A DNA stretch of 64,000 nucleotides, from NCBI GenBank assembly GCA_947396885.1, contig OX377206.1, forward strand, positions 85,185,960-85,249,959, given 5' to 3'. The position numbers and the translations under genes were made by a program. The stretch's first letter is position 1. Every line of letters starts with the position of its first letter. Of this stretch, positions 24,045 to 30,152 are shown piece after piece. The notes below the pieces were generated by a model. That model had not been told where the DNA came from and searched no databases. It saw only the letters and a list, made by a program, of their open reading frames with translations. Source of the DNA: Heligmosomoides polygyrus polygyrus. Its lineage: Eukaryota > Nematoda > Chromadorea > Rhabditida > Heligmosomidae.

Positions 24045-24479
24045 ACTGTCACTTTTGCCTTATCAGCCTGCCCCTAAGTGATAACATTTTTTGCCATTTT
24101 CGGGCCACCCAGTAGCCCGCGGGAAGTTCGTCGGCCTCCCTTGTTAGGCTTAAATCTGAAGTTTCGCGGTTCTCTTACTTTGTCTTGGATGAGGTTTTCG
24201 AAGCACTGGGAATCAAGCATCACAAAAATACTCCTAAGCAGCGAACCCCCTAACAAAAATTAATGGAATCACTGCTAAATTGAACGAGATTATGAGGAAG
24301 ATTTTTGAGGAGGAGGTCTTTACTTCGTCCTTACTGGTAAGTATTCAAACTGAGTGATCGTTTGATTTTTCATAACCGTTTGATTCTTTAATTGGTTGAC
24401 AGAGAGTTTGAGGATATAACAATCGTTCTCTGTTTAGGAGCGCAGGAAGATGACGACATTGAAGTTCTGTCACACATAA
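3777..24479 (+). CDS. Unrecognised gene: acidic exon plus array of duplicated mini-exons (3' end not found)
   Basis: Exons supported: 3777-3830 (MSQSKPFNDENKAGSGEE, phase 0 end); 9926-10232 (phase 0 to 1); 11371-11415; 15128-15169; 21588-21629; 21836-21877; 23306-23344; 23603-23644; 24438-24479. All exons from 11371 onwards begin after TTTAG/TTCAG, start GA, end in phase 1 and are stop-free. Exon 2 has YDVVVIEDDD and then about 70 almost purely Glu/Asp residues. The mini-exons give SPDDDDDIVVLEER, APVDNDIFVLAHH and AQEDDDIEVLSHI (hydrophobic cores beside acids, like SUMO-interacting motifs). Others are Ala/Pro-rich: APINVAAAEPPAH, APANAIAAQPAGY, LPAYAVPMQPRRH. No enzyme or fold is recognised. 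Acidic tracts plus SIM-like motifs suggest a nuclear or chromatin-linked, SUMO-binding protein, but that is inference. Introns are long (6.1 kb first) and full of repeats. The last exon and stop were not identified. Confidence 0.55.
6599..6885 (+). mobile_element. tRNA-derived SINE, full copy
   Basis: The 5' part carries an A-box-like GTGTAGCGCAGTCGG and, about 45 nt later, a B-box-like GGTTCGGATTTCC, as in tRNA genes. It continues with CCAACCAAGCCCTCC, GGTCGGTGAATTGGTACC and AGACTTGTCTGGGAAGG, and ends GGGATTGAGTAACGCCGTCC then CTTTATCCTTTATT. At least eight related copies occur in this window. ORFs read through it are artefacts. Confidence 0.75.
7137..7620. repeat. Nested palindromic element with GAATGAATG flanks
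   Basis: Outer arms: ATGGTGCCCTCTACTTAA...GTAACTACCCTCCTGCAG pairs with CTGTAGGAAGGTAGTTAC...TAGAGGCTACCAT. Inner arms carry CGACAACAGCGACAAAGGCC and reverse-complementary CGACAAGAGCGAC units. Two further hairpins sit inside: a CATATTGATT/CGATATGGG stem near 7265-7325 and a GTAGTGTG...CACACTAC stem near 7390-7490. GAATGAATG repeats lie on both sides. The CGACAAGAGCGAC family also occurs at 52150-52520. Non-coding foldback element with elements nested inside it. Confidence 0.65.
8920..9150. repeat. Decayed GC-rich hairpins
   Basis: Two adjacent diverged hairpins. The first has AAGCCCCGATATCGATTCAT arms. The second has AGCCAAATTGATCGA / GATCAACGTGGCC arms. Both belong to the families at 1175-2170, with clear mismatches in the stems. 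Confidence 0.55.
9150..9303. repeat. GGCCCCC-CACA hairpin, older copy
   Basis: Arms AGGCCCCCGCACACTTCTGC and the reverse complement near 9280-9303, with inner CCTATCCTTGACCATGGGGC and a CCGGCGGCG centre. Same family as 10296-10437, 11188-11331, 16275-16421 and 21319-21465. Confidence 0.65.
9303..9585. repeat. Two adjacent hairpins (TATACTTCG and TAGTGTGGGCG types)
   Basis: 9303-9435 is a palindrome with GTTTATACTTCGTCG...CGAAGTATAAAC ends around GGCCATATTGATTGCGCGAC. 9450-9585 has TTGTTTAGTGTGGGCG ends and GGCCGAATTGATCAATTGCG in the stem. The two differ in their outer arms but share the inner GATTGCGCGACGCGATCGAT theme. Confidence 0.65.
9926..10232 (+). CDS. Acidic exon with SIM-like core
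   Basis: The acceptor AAATTTTAG ends at 9925 and the donor is GCAG|GTATTT at 10232/10233. The 307 nt read through in the frame left by the exon at 3777-3830. The order is: an Asp/Ala/Thr-rich start (ENVDADAVQAPTSVAEL), an Asn/Thr stretch, YDVVVIEDDDN, then a Glu-rich run with scattered Asp, Lys, Gly and Asn to about 10197, then GSGSDIGSNVSAG. The Glu run is encoded by a GAG/GAA purine tract of roughly 170 nt, so its length is probably polymorphic. The antisense poly-Ser reading and the Arg/Lys-rich reading of the same tract are artefacts. The open frame and matching splice phases support a real exon. Confidence 0.65.
10296..10437. repeat. GGCCCCC-CACA hairpin
   Basis: Left arm AGGCCCCCACACTTCTGCGG, right arm ending CGCAGAACTCTGTAGGGGCC. 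Inner arms carry CCTATGCTTAACCATAGGGC and CCTATTCCTAACCATAGCGG. It lies about 63 bp downstream of the acidic exon, within the intron. Likely a MITE-sized foldback. Confidence 0.75.
10820..11170. mobile_element. Rearranged SINE fragments
   Basis: 11030-11150 (+) matches the SINE body: GTGCGGAGGA, TTCCTCGTTCGGATTTTGCG, ACCAACCCTCCCATCCTCC and AATTTGTACCAAACTG. 10850-10930 resembles the head or tail in altered order, with a CATGCCGCTCAGCGG/CCGAGCGGCATG hairpin between. Diverged relative to the copy at 6599. Confidence 0.5.
11188..11331. repeat. GGCCCCC-CACA hairpin
   Basis: Starts AAGGCCCCCACACACTTCTG beside CTTAA and ends CAGAAGTGTGGGGGGCCTTT. The inner segment contains TATGGTTAAGGATAGGGTAG and CCTATGGTTAAGCTTAGGGC. 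It sits 40 bp before the mini-exon at 11371. Confidence 0.75.
11371..11415 (+). CDS. Mini-exon 3 (DDDDDIVVLEE motif)
   Basis: 45 nt between GTTCTGTTTAG and GTAAGTTC, phase 1 on both sides. The codons give S-P-D-D-D-D-D-I-V-V-L-E-E-R after the split Gly. The acidic run followed by I-V-V-L is a textbook SUMO-interacting-motif arrangement. The downstream intron (CAGACAGCTTGACGG..., then AGTAGGAAGAA) is homologous to that behind the mini-exons at 15128, 21588, 22277, 23306 and 24438, showing common origin by duplication. Confidence 0.6.
11769..13033 (-). mobile_element. Tc1/mariner-superfamily transposon, decayed
   Basis: Terminal inverted repeats of about 26 bp (CAGGGTGCGCCGTAAATATG at the left, the reverse complement of CAGGGTGCGCCATAAATATG at the right), flanked by TA on both sides. 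Transposase pieces on the - strand in order: an HTH start near 12885 (MVKSCCQRGVILDPRRAG...), a second HTH region with NPGRSMRKMASELN (12690-12600), the first DDE block near 12450, and NGVPAHKSKKTREWCARN plus SEWP..DLNVMDY for the later acidic residues (about 12200-12080). Stops and frameshifts interrupt it, so it cannot encode an active enzyme. It lies in an intron of the mini-exon gene. Confidence 0.85.
13034..15100. other. Intron sequence, nothing coding supported
   Basis: Contains a (TTTA)n stretch near 13569-13599 and otherwise unremarkable sequence. Short ORFs around 13.3-14.5 kb lack splice or family support. Confidence 0.4.
15128..15169 (+). CDS. Mini-exon 4 (DNDIFVLAHH motif)
   Basis: 42 nt between TTTTCTGTTTAG and GTGAGTTCC, phase 1 to 1, encoding A-P-V-D-N-D-I-F-V-L-A-H-H. 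The upstream intron (CTGATTAATAGGAGTTCGAG...) and downstream intron (...ATTAGGAAGAATCTTTAAGG) match those of the copies at 23306 and 24438. Confidence 0.55.
15170..16270. other. Intron sequence, nothing coding supported
   Basis: The first 130 bp are duplicated-cassette intron. The rest shows no recognisable exon or element up to the hairpin cluster beginning near 16040 (CGCGCCGCGGCGCG core). Confidence 0.4.
16275..16421. repeat. GGCCCCC-CACA hairpin
   Basis: Left arm GACCCCCACAGAGTTCTGCG, right arm CGCAGAACTCTGTGGGGGCC followed by TTAAG. Inner arms have TATGGTTAAGGATAGGGCAG and CCTATGGTTGAGCATAGGGC around CGCCGCCGGCGGCG. Close to the copy at 21319-21465. Confidence 0.8.
16422..16890. repeat. 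GC-rich palindromic fragments (GGCGCCGCT and GACGTCGGCGACG types)
   Basis: 16425-16620 holds AGCGGCGCCGCT units and CTTTCTAGTCGGGACCAACT, also found in the hairpin at 43207-43390. 16620-16725 is a partial GGCCCCC-type arm. 16740-16880 begins TTTAGGCCCATGTTATACTT and is rich in GACGTCGGCGACGTC self-complementary units. An ORF across it (Ser/Thr/Pro-rich) is explained by the repeat. Confidence 0.6.
16890..17790. other. AT-rich sequence, no supported gene
   Basis: Contains TTTAACGATTTTACC/GTTAAATTTC-type AT repeats near 17250-17400. A Lys/Arg-rich ORF at 17405-17602 has no splice or homology support. Confidence 0.4.
17795..18260. repeat. Three neighbouring hairpin elements
   Basis: 17795-18000 is a GACGTCGGCGACG/GAAGTATAAC palindrome around GCGCTGCGTACTTGTAGGGG. 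18003-18130 is a TAGTGCACGCGACGC...GTTCACACTAAAC hairpin. 18145-18260 is a GTTTATACTTCGACGCC hairpin with GGCCATATCGATTGAGCGAC. All match families elsewhere in the window. Confidence 0.65.
18320..19200 (+). pseudogene. Decayed Tc1/mariner-type transposase
   Basis: Read on + with stops and frameshifts: an HTH-linker piece MDRPRSGRPPTAKK near 18380; FDKKLFTIEEAYNRQND near 18620 (around the first catalytic Asp); AHPAKIMVCAFITSDGKAPL near 18740; VFQQDETLAHKARVVQKWFR near 18900; and AEDWPPSSPDLNFLNES near 18980-19035. The order matches a DDE transposase of the same general type as 11769-13033. Clear terminal repeats were not found, so the ends are approximate. Confidence 0.75.
19200..21040. other. 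Intergenic/intronic sequence with hairpin fragments
   Basis: 19880-20090 and 20700-20885 carry TATACTTGACGGCGTCG / GTCGCCGAAGTGTAAC palindromic pieces of the GACGTCG family. 20880-21040 contains CATAACACCCCTCTGCGACG, reverse-complementary to nearby text. I see no exon. Confidence 0.4.
21050..21315. repeat. Two adjoining hairpins
   Basis: 21050-21197 has AAAGGCCTTCGCACACTTTC and GAAAGTGTGCGAAGGCCTAA ends. 21200-21315 has TTTATACTTGCGGCACCACG and the reverse complement, with ATCGCCACAGATATCGACTT in the stem. Copies related to the second lie at 44235-44360 and 46480-46590. Confidence 0.7.
21319..21465. repeat. GGCCCCC-CACA hairpin
   Basis: AAGGCCCCCACAGAGTTCTG at the left and CAGAACTCTGTGGGGCCTAA at the right. 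Nearly the same sequence as the copy at 16275-16421, suggesting relatively recent spread. It ends about 120 bp before the mini-exon at 21588. Confidence 0.8.
22277..22302 (+). pseudogene. Decayed mini-exon copy (26 nt)
   Basis: TTTTCTATTTAG precedes GAGCTTTATGG... and a GTGAGTCG donor follows at 22303. At 26 nt it is 16 nt shorter than its relatives and would shift the frame if included. The flanking introns are clearly homologous to the other cassettes. Probably skipped or dead. Confidence 0.55.
23439..23469 (+). pseudogene. Decayed mini-exon copy lacking a donor
   Basis: After GGCTTAG the sequence GATGATGTTGTGATACTATT reads D-D-V-V-I-L-L-H in one frame. It aligns with the acidic SIM-like exons, and TTGACGAAGTCTT downstream matches their introns. 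No GT donor follows at the expected position, so this is a relic. Confidence 0.45.
23972..24041. repeat. AAAT and (TA)n microsatellite
   Basis: AAATAAATAAATAAAT followed by about 26 TA dinucleotides, within the intron between the last two mini-exons. Confidence 0.9.
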
Positions 24480-25574
24480 GTGAGTTCTTTCTGTAATCTT
24501 TGTCGCAGTCTTCTTCGCTGAATCTTAGCTGCTCTCTTTAGAAAGAACCTTTAAGAAATTCATAGGAAGAAATAGGTATGTGGGAAGACACAGCTGTCTC
24601 AGAAAAGCGGCTAGATTTAGAGGTCAGGGTCGGAGTATAACTCGTTCAACTACACATACCGTTAGCGTTAGCCCCTCCGGGACATCTTCAGGAACGTCGG
24701 GCAGCACTGTCTGACACCCCATATTCTTTCTTCATGACGCAGCTTCTTGTCTCCCCATTTTGTTCGGCCTAATCCACCTTAGCCTTTTCAAGGACCAATT
24801 TTAGTGAGATGTGTAGCGCTGCAAACAAAGTTTTGCGGCATGTCACCATGCCGGAATGAACCTCGCGCCTTTTGATGCGACGAAATGTCGCGAGATTATT
24901 GTACGAAACACTGCGTACTGTGACGCTGTCTAGAGGGTACGCTTCATAAGGCACAATGTCATCATCATCGTCCGTTTTTCGTCAGCGACAAATGAGGGCG
25001 CCCTAAAAATTTCATCAACGCGAAGAATAGAATTCCCCGTTTAACCACCGCAGCCGAGACGGTTAAATAATGGATCACACCCTCAGCGGGGCAGTGCCGC
25101 AATGCTAGCATTGCGACAGAATGCTTTCGAGAACTGCCGCTGCGCTCGCGGCTAGTTGCGGCATGCGGCGTCCGTGGCTCGTCTGGGGCGCAGCTGCCAC
25201 CACAGTGGAAAGAGGGTCCCTTCACGATAAGAACGAAATGGACGAGATCGCGTCGCGGTGCCGTAGGACCCTGTTTCCGGCCTGAAGGACGCAGCACAAC
25301 GCTTCAGTGAAAATCTTGAGGGTGGAACACAGCCTTTGAGATTGGCTTGAAGGCATTCACTGCCAGCAAAGCAACACCTTTGGAAGCACCACACCGAGTT
25401 CCAATGCTCTGCGAGTCAATAGATATCGACTGCTATTATCAGTTTTTGTCTGTAGTTGACTGAAAGGGAGCGACGCGAATATCTTTATTTTCATCGTTAC
25501 CTTATTACCATTTACTCCGGGCGGGCGTTGAAAACGTATATATTCATTTATTTTATATTTACTTATCTTTTATA
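24480..25574. other. No supported gene
   Basis: The first 170 bp are cassette intron. A - strand ORF ending at 24769 reads KTDDDDIVPYEAYPLDS and about 45 more residues, unrecognised. The rest shows no clear exon. Confidence 0.35.
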
Positions 25575-26614
25575 TTAGGTTGTCCCATAAGTCCCCGCCG
25601 TTTTTTTCAACGATTCACTGCAGATTTCGCCGGCGGTCTCTTGCATAGCGCTGCACAGCTTTCGAAAGAGAATGAATTGCTCTATCAGAGCATGTACTGC
25701 ATTTCTTTTTCCATCATGAGTTTTGTCAATTTTTAGGTCGTTAAAGTGAAAAGTGAAAATGTAGCCATTTGCGCACTTGTTCTCTCCGTGTAGGTTTGTA
25801 ATTTTTTTTTGCACAGTTTTTTATAGCACTTGGTAGACAATGTTATGTACTACAAGAATATATATTGGCCCTATTTTCTCACTTGCCCTTTATCGATTTT
25901 TAGGCCATCAAATTGGGAATTCCGACTTTTCCGTCCGAATTTTTACCAAAACTCCGGTTCTGTGGTTTTTTGCTTGGTGTTATATGTCGCTTGGAAGAGG
26001 ATGTCTTACTCAGTAAGAATTTGTGTCGCGTTTATTCACTCACGCTGATTTCTGTCGAATACCAACAACAGAAGAAGGAGAAGGAGTTGTTGGTGAAGAC
26101 GATTTTTCTCCTTTTGGCAATTTGTTGATATTCAATAGAAATCAATAAACGCGACACATATTCTTATAGAGTAAGTCATTTTCTTTCGAATAACATAACA
26201 CCAACCCAAAAAGTCCAACCACAGAGCAGGAGCTGTCGGAAAAAATAACCATCCTCCTTCGGACGTCCCAATTTGATGACCTAAAAATCAATAAAGGACA
26301 AATGAGCAAATAGCACTAACAAATGTTCTTGTAGTACAGAACATTGTCTTCCAAATGCTATAAAAAAGTGCGCAAAACATTACAAACCTAAGCGGAGAGA
26401 ACAAGTGCGCAAATGGCTACTTTTTCACTTTTTCACTTTTCACTTCAACGACCTAAAAATTGACAAAATTCATGATAAAAAAGGAAATGCAATACTTGTT
26501 CTAATAGAGCAAAACATTCTCTTTCGAAAGCTATGCAGCGCTATGCAAGAAACCGCCGGCGAAATCTGCAGTGAATCGTTGAAAAAAACGGCGAAGACTT
26601 ATGGGACAACCTAA
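25575..26614. mobile_element. 1,040-bp palindromic (foldback) element with mariner-like ends
   Basis: The ends are TTAGGTTGTCCCATAAGTCC and its near reverse complement, with TA on both sides, as in mariner insertions. The complementarity continues inward for about 500 bp per arm: the CACTGCAGATTTCGCCGGCG arm pairs with CGCCGGCGAAATCTGCAGTG, and AAAGGGC/ATCGATTTTTAGG pairs near the middle, with a short spacer around 26070. The arms now differ by substitutions and small indels. No transposase reading is visible. It is probably non-autonomous, and its transcript would form a very long hairpin. Confidence 0.8.
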
Positions 26615-26616
26615 TA

Positions 26617-29100
26617 TAATTGTGCAGAATCCTTTATAGCAAACCTGGAAATATAAGTTTAACAAAAAAGATAATAATTTTGTACCTGTTAAAGAATAAA
26701 GTTATATATTCCCGAGATACAGGTAGTTGTATTTCTGGAGATACATGTAGATAGAGATACTCCGAAAAGGTGAGATTTTAACAGAAACTCTCTTTAACAA
26801 ATAAAAATTATGCTTCATTGAAATGTATTTGCTTTAACTTTAATCACAGCTATTTTGCGGTGCTGAATTTCGCTGTGGCTGAGAAGGCGTCCATTTCAAA
26901 ATGGAGTGTGTATTTATTCGTTTATTTATTTAGCAGACGTTCAGCGGCCTACTTTACTTTTATCACAGTAAAAAACTGGTTTCACTATACAGACTGGTGC
27001 AACGGGATGTGGTAGGTCAGAATCTTCACTGTTCCTATTAAGCCCATCCACCCTCTATCGCATGTACTCGATTTATTCTCCGAAGTGCCTAGACGTAGTC
27101 TCTACGTGGCGAGAAACAGTTCGTGAGAGTCTCTACCCGAAGTGCTTCATCTGCAGAAATATAATTAAAATTAATTGGTATTGGTCGACAGTTCAACACC
27201 GTTTACGGTCTGACGGCTATAAAACTCATCCGAATCCCATAGTCACTCTCCCTACCTCTTCCCCCTCCCCACCCCCTCCCTCCTCGCTAATACTTGTCGT
27301 GCCCCGAGTGAGTCCGCTGCACCGGTGGTAGAACTCGTGCGGCCCTCAACCCGAGGCCACGTGTGAGGCACAACCGGAGTCGAGGTCTTATCTAGCTCTT
27401 ACATTACCTGCCACGTTAGGGTTAGGCCCTTGTTGCCTCGACTTAGCACACCTCATACCAGTGCGGATGTTGTTTAGGTTCTCCCGCGCGGATTGCACCT
27501 GCGTTGGCCCCCGGCGACTCTCGCCCATCTGTACATTACTCGCGTGATACAATTGAACCAGCCGACCTGCAGTATTTACCACTGCGCTCGAAATAAACCT
27601 TCTCCCACTCTCGAGTCACATGACAATGCGCATCAGGTGTCAGACTTCATGGCAACTTCAGCACATGCACAATATACCAATAGAGGAACACAACTGCCTA
27701 CGAGTTAGGGCTGAGCCCCGCCACGTTACCTACGGGTCAGCCCTAAGCGCAGGCCGCAGATCCTACCTTGCTCCTACCCTAGAGCCTACACTCACGAGGG
27801 CGGTCGGTCTCTGCGGTTACCTTTAGTTGTCGTTCCTGCGCATCCTGTCCTGGTCGTCCTGCAGTCCCGCGCGCCTGGTCGAGTCGATGTCCTGATGGAG
27901 TAGACACTGCTCTACGATGGAGTACCGGAGCGGAGAGCGGACCGAGCGCTCGGTGCGAGGTCCGATTGAATCGCACTTACTTAGGCGGACGCTCTGAGTA
28001 ATCGCGCCGACCAATGGCGCGCGGCCGGCCGATGACTCATACGTTCGCATCCACAGGGAGGGTATGGGAATCCGGATAAGATGCATTGAGGAGAACAGCG
28101 TGAAGTAAACACAGTTATTTTCCGATGGCAGTGGCGAAAACTGCGCAAAAACGTCATTATAAACAAATTGCTTCAATTTTTAATATTACACCGCTCTTCT
28201 CGTCCTTAGTTTTGAAGTGCAGATTTGAATAGTAGCCCTGCTAACCTTCAGTCCATTCTCCACCTATTTGTCACCTCAGTTTTCGTCAAGAAGCGGGTGA
28301 TAGTGAGAGCACTCTTGATATATTGGGCAGAAAAGGCGTTCATTCTCGAATGCAATAGCACAAGCACCCAGGCTACTATTAGCCTTATCTGGTCCACAGT
28401 GCATTTGTTTCCTGAGGTGCCAAAACAGATTCTCGCTTTCTTATTGTTTCCTTTCACTTTGGGAAAATCCAATCTCCATATGTTGCCAACCAGAAAATGG
28501 GTCATAAAGTTTTAACCACGGCTGGTCCCATAAGGAAGGCCAAGAAATCAGTGAATTCATGAGCAAATGTGTAGTTAAAGTTCTTAAAACGAGGCAGCAC
28601 CACTTGTTGTCCTTGGATTATAAAACGTTTTATTGATCTGCAAGAAACTAGTTCCTATAGGACCTTTTGTGTAGCTTTCAGGACTGCCTGTGTGCACCGT
28701 AGGTGGTTCAGTGGTTTTTGCCTGTTCTTCTGCAGGACAACAATGTTCGGAGCAACCTTTTATTGCGGATGCCCGTTTAACGTCTGACATTGGTGCTCGC
28801 CCTCTTATCAGCGAGGACGAGCCGGACAAATTAGGGTGAGCAAATATTGGAGAGTCCGGTCGCATCGTTCAGGCTGCGACACTGCCTAACTACTGCATGT
28901 TATAAATAGGAAAGCTCCTCGCTCTTCACTATACTGAGCATTTTTTGTTTCCTAAATCATGACGGATGATCATGATTCTACTCTACTTCTCCTAAATCCT
29001 GAAAGCTATAGTCTAGAGTCGAGAACAGAATACAACACGGGTGACAGGGTACTGTTTACAAGTCCTTAGAAGCCATGCGTACTCCTCTTCGGAACATAAA
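26617..29100. other. Intergenic, no supported gene
   Basis: 27.3-28.1 kb is GC-richer. The block 27930-28035, with TAGGCGGACGCTCTGAGTAA and CCAATGGCGCGCGGCCGGCC, recurs inverted at 29180-29260. No exon is convincing. Confidence 0.4.
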
Positions 29101-29286
29101 ACAACTGAAAGGACGCTTTCTCACCACGATTTCTGCTGTACCTGCTGTACATCGCTAGAAGACAGACAGTGTGCGTCATTGGCCGCGCGCCATTGGTCGG
29201 GCGATGACTCAGAGCGTCCGCCTAAGTGCGAATCAATCAGACCCTCGGTGCGACGACGACGGTGCAGACTGTCGGGTGTGCGCTAG

Positions 29287-29365
29287 AAGGCGTTCCCGAC
29301 GGGGAGGGCATACGGTCGCGTCGCGTGCGCGCGACCGTATGCCCTCCCCGTCGGGACCAGGCGCC
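29287..29365. repeat. Strong hairpin, about 27-bp stem
   Basis: Left arm TCCCGACGGGGAGGGCATAC (from about 29294) and GGTCGCG, right arm CGCGACC and GTATGCCCTCCCCGTCGGGA, loop about 9 nt. It is immediately followed by a GGCGCC patch. The perfect stem suggests recent origin or constraint. Confidence 0.75.
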
Positions 29366-29589
29366 TCTCAGCGTGTGTGCCCTATGAAGAGTCGTGATGG
29401 AGCGTGGCAAACGTCACGACAACTTCCTTACCTATGTGCTGCCGAAGAAACGAGTGAGAGTCGAGCACGCACATGTGAGTCCCGACTCACGTGTCACCAC
29501 GTTGCCACGATGTCTATGACACTTCTGCACCCTGACACATCTGCAACGGCTTCTATGACCCGTTTTCAGAAACGCGACGCACATTGGGC

Positions 29590-29900
29590 GATATTGGAAA
29601 ATACTGGTCCCCCTTATTCCCCCTCCCCTCTAGTGGTCGCTTTTGTTGATCCCTTCCTCCTGGTTTCCCTTACTCGGCATCTCTACGCAAGTTGGACGTC
29701 TGCGGCACGTCTACTGAATTCCTACGCACGTTGGACGACGTTTACGGCAGGTCTTCTGAATCCCGACGCACGTTAGGCGACGTCTTCGGCACGTCTTTCT
29801 GCATATCTTCGCACGTTCGGTGACGTCTTCATCAGGTCTTCTGATTCCCGACGCACTTTGGACGACGTCTGCGGTACGTCCTCTTATTCTCGGCGCTTGG
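29590..29900. repeat. Short satellite and C-rich repeats, inverted relative to 2230-2670
   Basis: 29690-29900 has five or so imperfect units of about 37 bp with GCACGTTGGACGACGTCTTC and CTTCTGAATCCCGACGCAC. 29595-29680 has CTGGTCCCCCTTATTCCCCC-like text, the complement of the G-rich repeats at 2230-2500. So both components at 2.2-2.7 kb recur here in reverse. Confidence 0.65.
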
Positions 29901-30152
29901 CGTTGATTCTCATTCATATCCTAATGCGCTGCCTGCTCAAACATCGTAAACTTGGACGATCAGCCGCCAAAGATATAGTTCGCCAGCAATTTCCCATGGT
30001 TAAGCTCAAAGAACACCCGGCTGGCATACGCCGCTCTGTCGAGGGCATCCTTTGGCTTTAGTCGCCCCTCCCCGTGACTGAAAACGTGACCCACTGATTT
30101 AGCTAATCATATTTAGTAAAATTTATACATTTAAAGACGTGCCATAGGATAC

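Larger units (their letters stand above)
21541..24650 (+). repeat. Tandemly duplicated mini-exon cassettes
   Basis: Cassettes of roughly 250-300 bp, each made of an intron end (TTGATTGATATTGATTTCGT... or TTAATTGGTTGACAGAGAGT...), TTTAG, a 39-42-nt exon, a GT donor, and an intron start with TCTTTCTCAATTTTT and GCTTGACTGTTCTC. Intact copies are at 21588-21629, 21836-21877, 23603-23644 and 24438-24479, and 23306-23344 has a damaged donor. Decayed copies are at 22277-22302 and about 23439-23469. Two subfamilies alternate: the TGATTGATAT introns carry Ala/Pro-rich exons, and the TTGACAGAGAG introns carry mostly acidic SIM-like exons. Spacing includes 248 bp (21588 to 21836) and 297 bp (23306 to 23603). 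Confidence 0.75.

Noticed and set aside
24074..24263. ORFs on both strands after the (TA)n tract
   Set aside because: Mutually antisense short ORFs with no motif; no splice phase fits the mini-exon gene.
29171..29776. 201-codon plus-strand ORF
   Set aside because: It spans a perfect hairpin and a 37-bp satellite; Arg/Ser-rich low-complexity reading.
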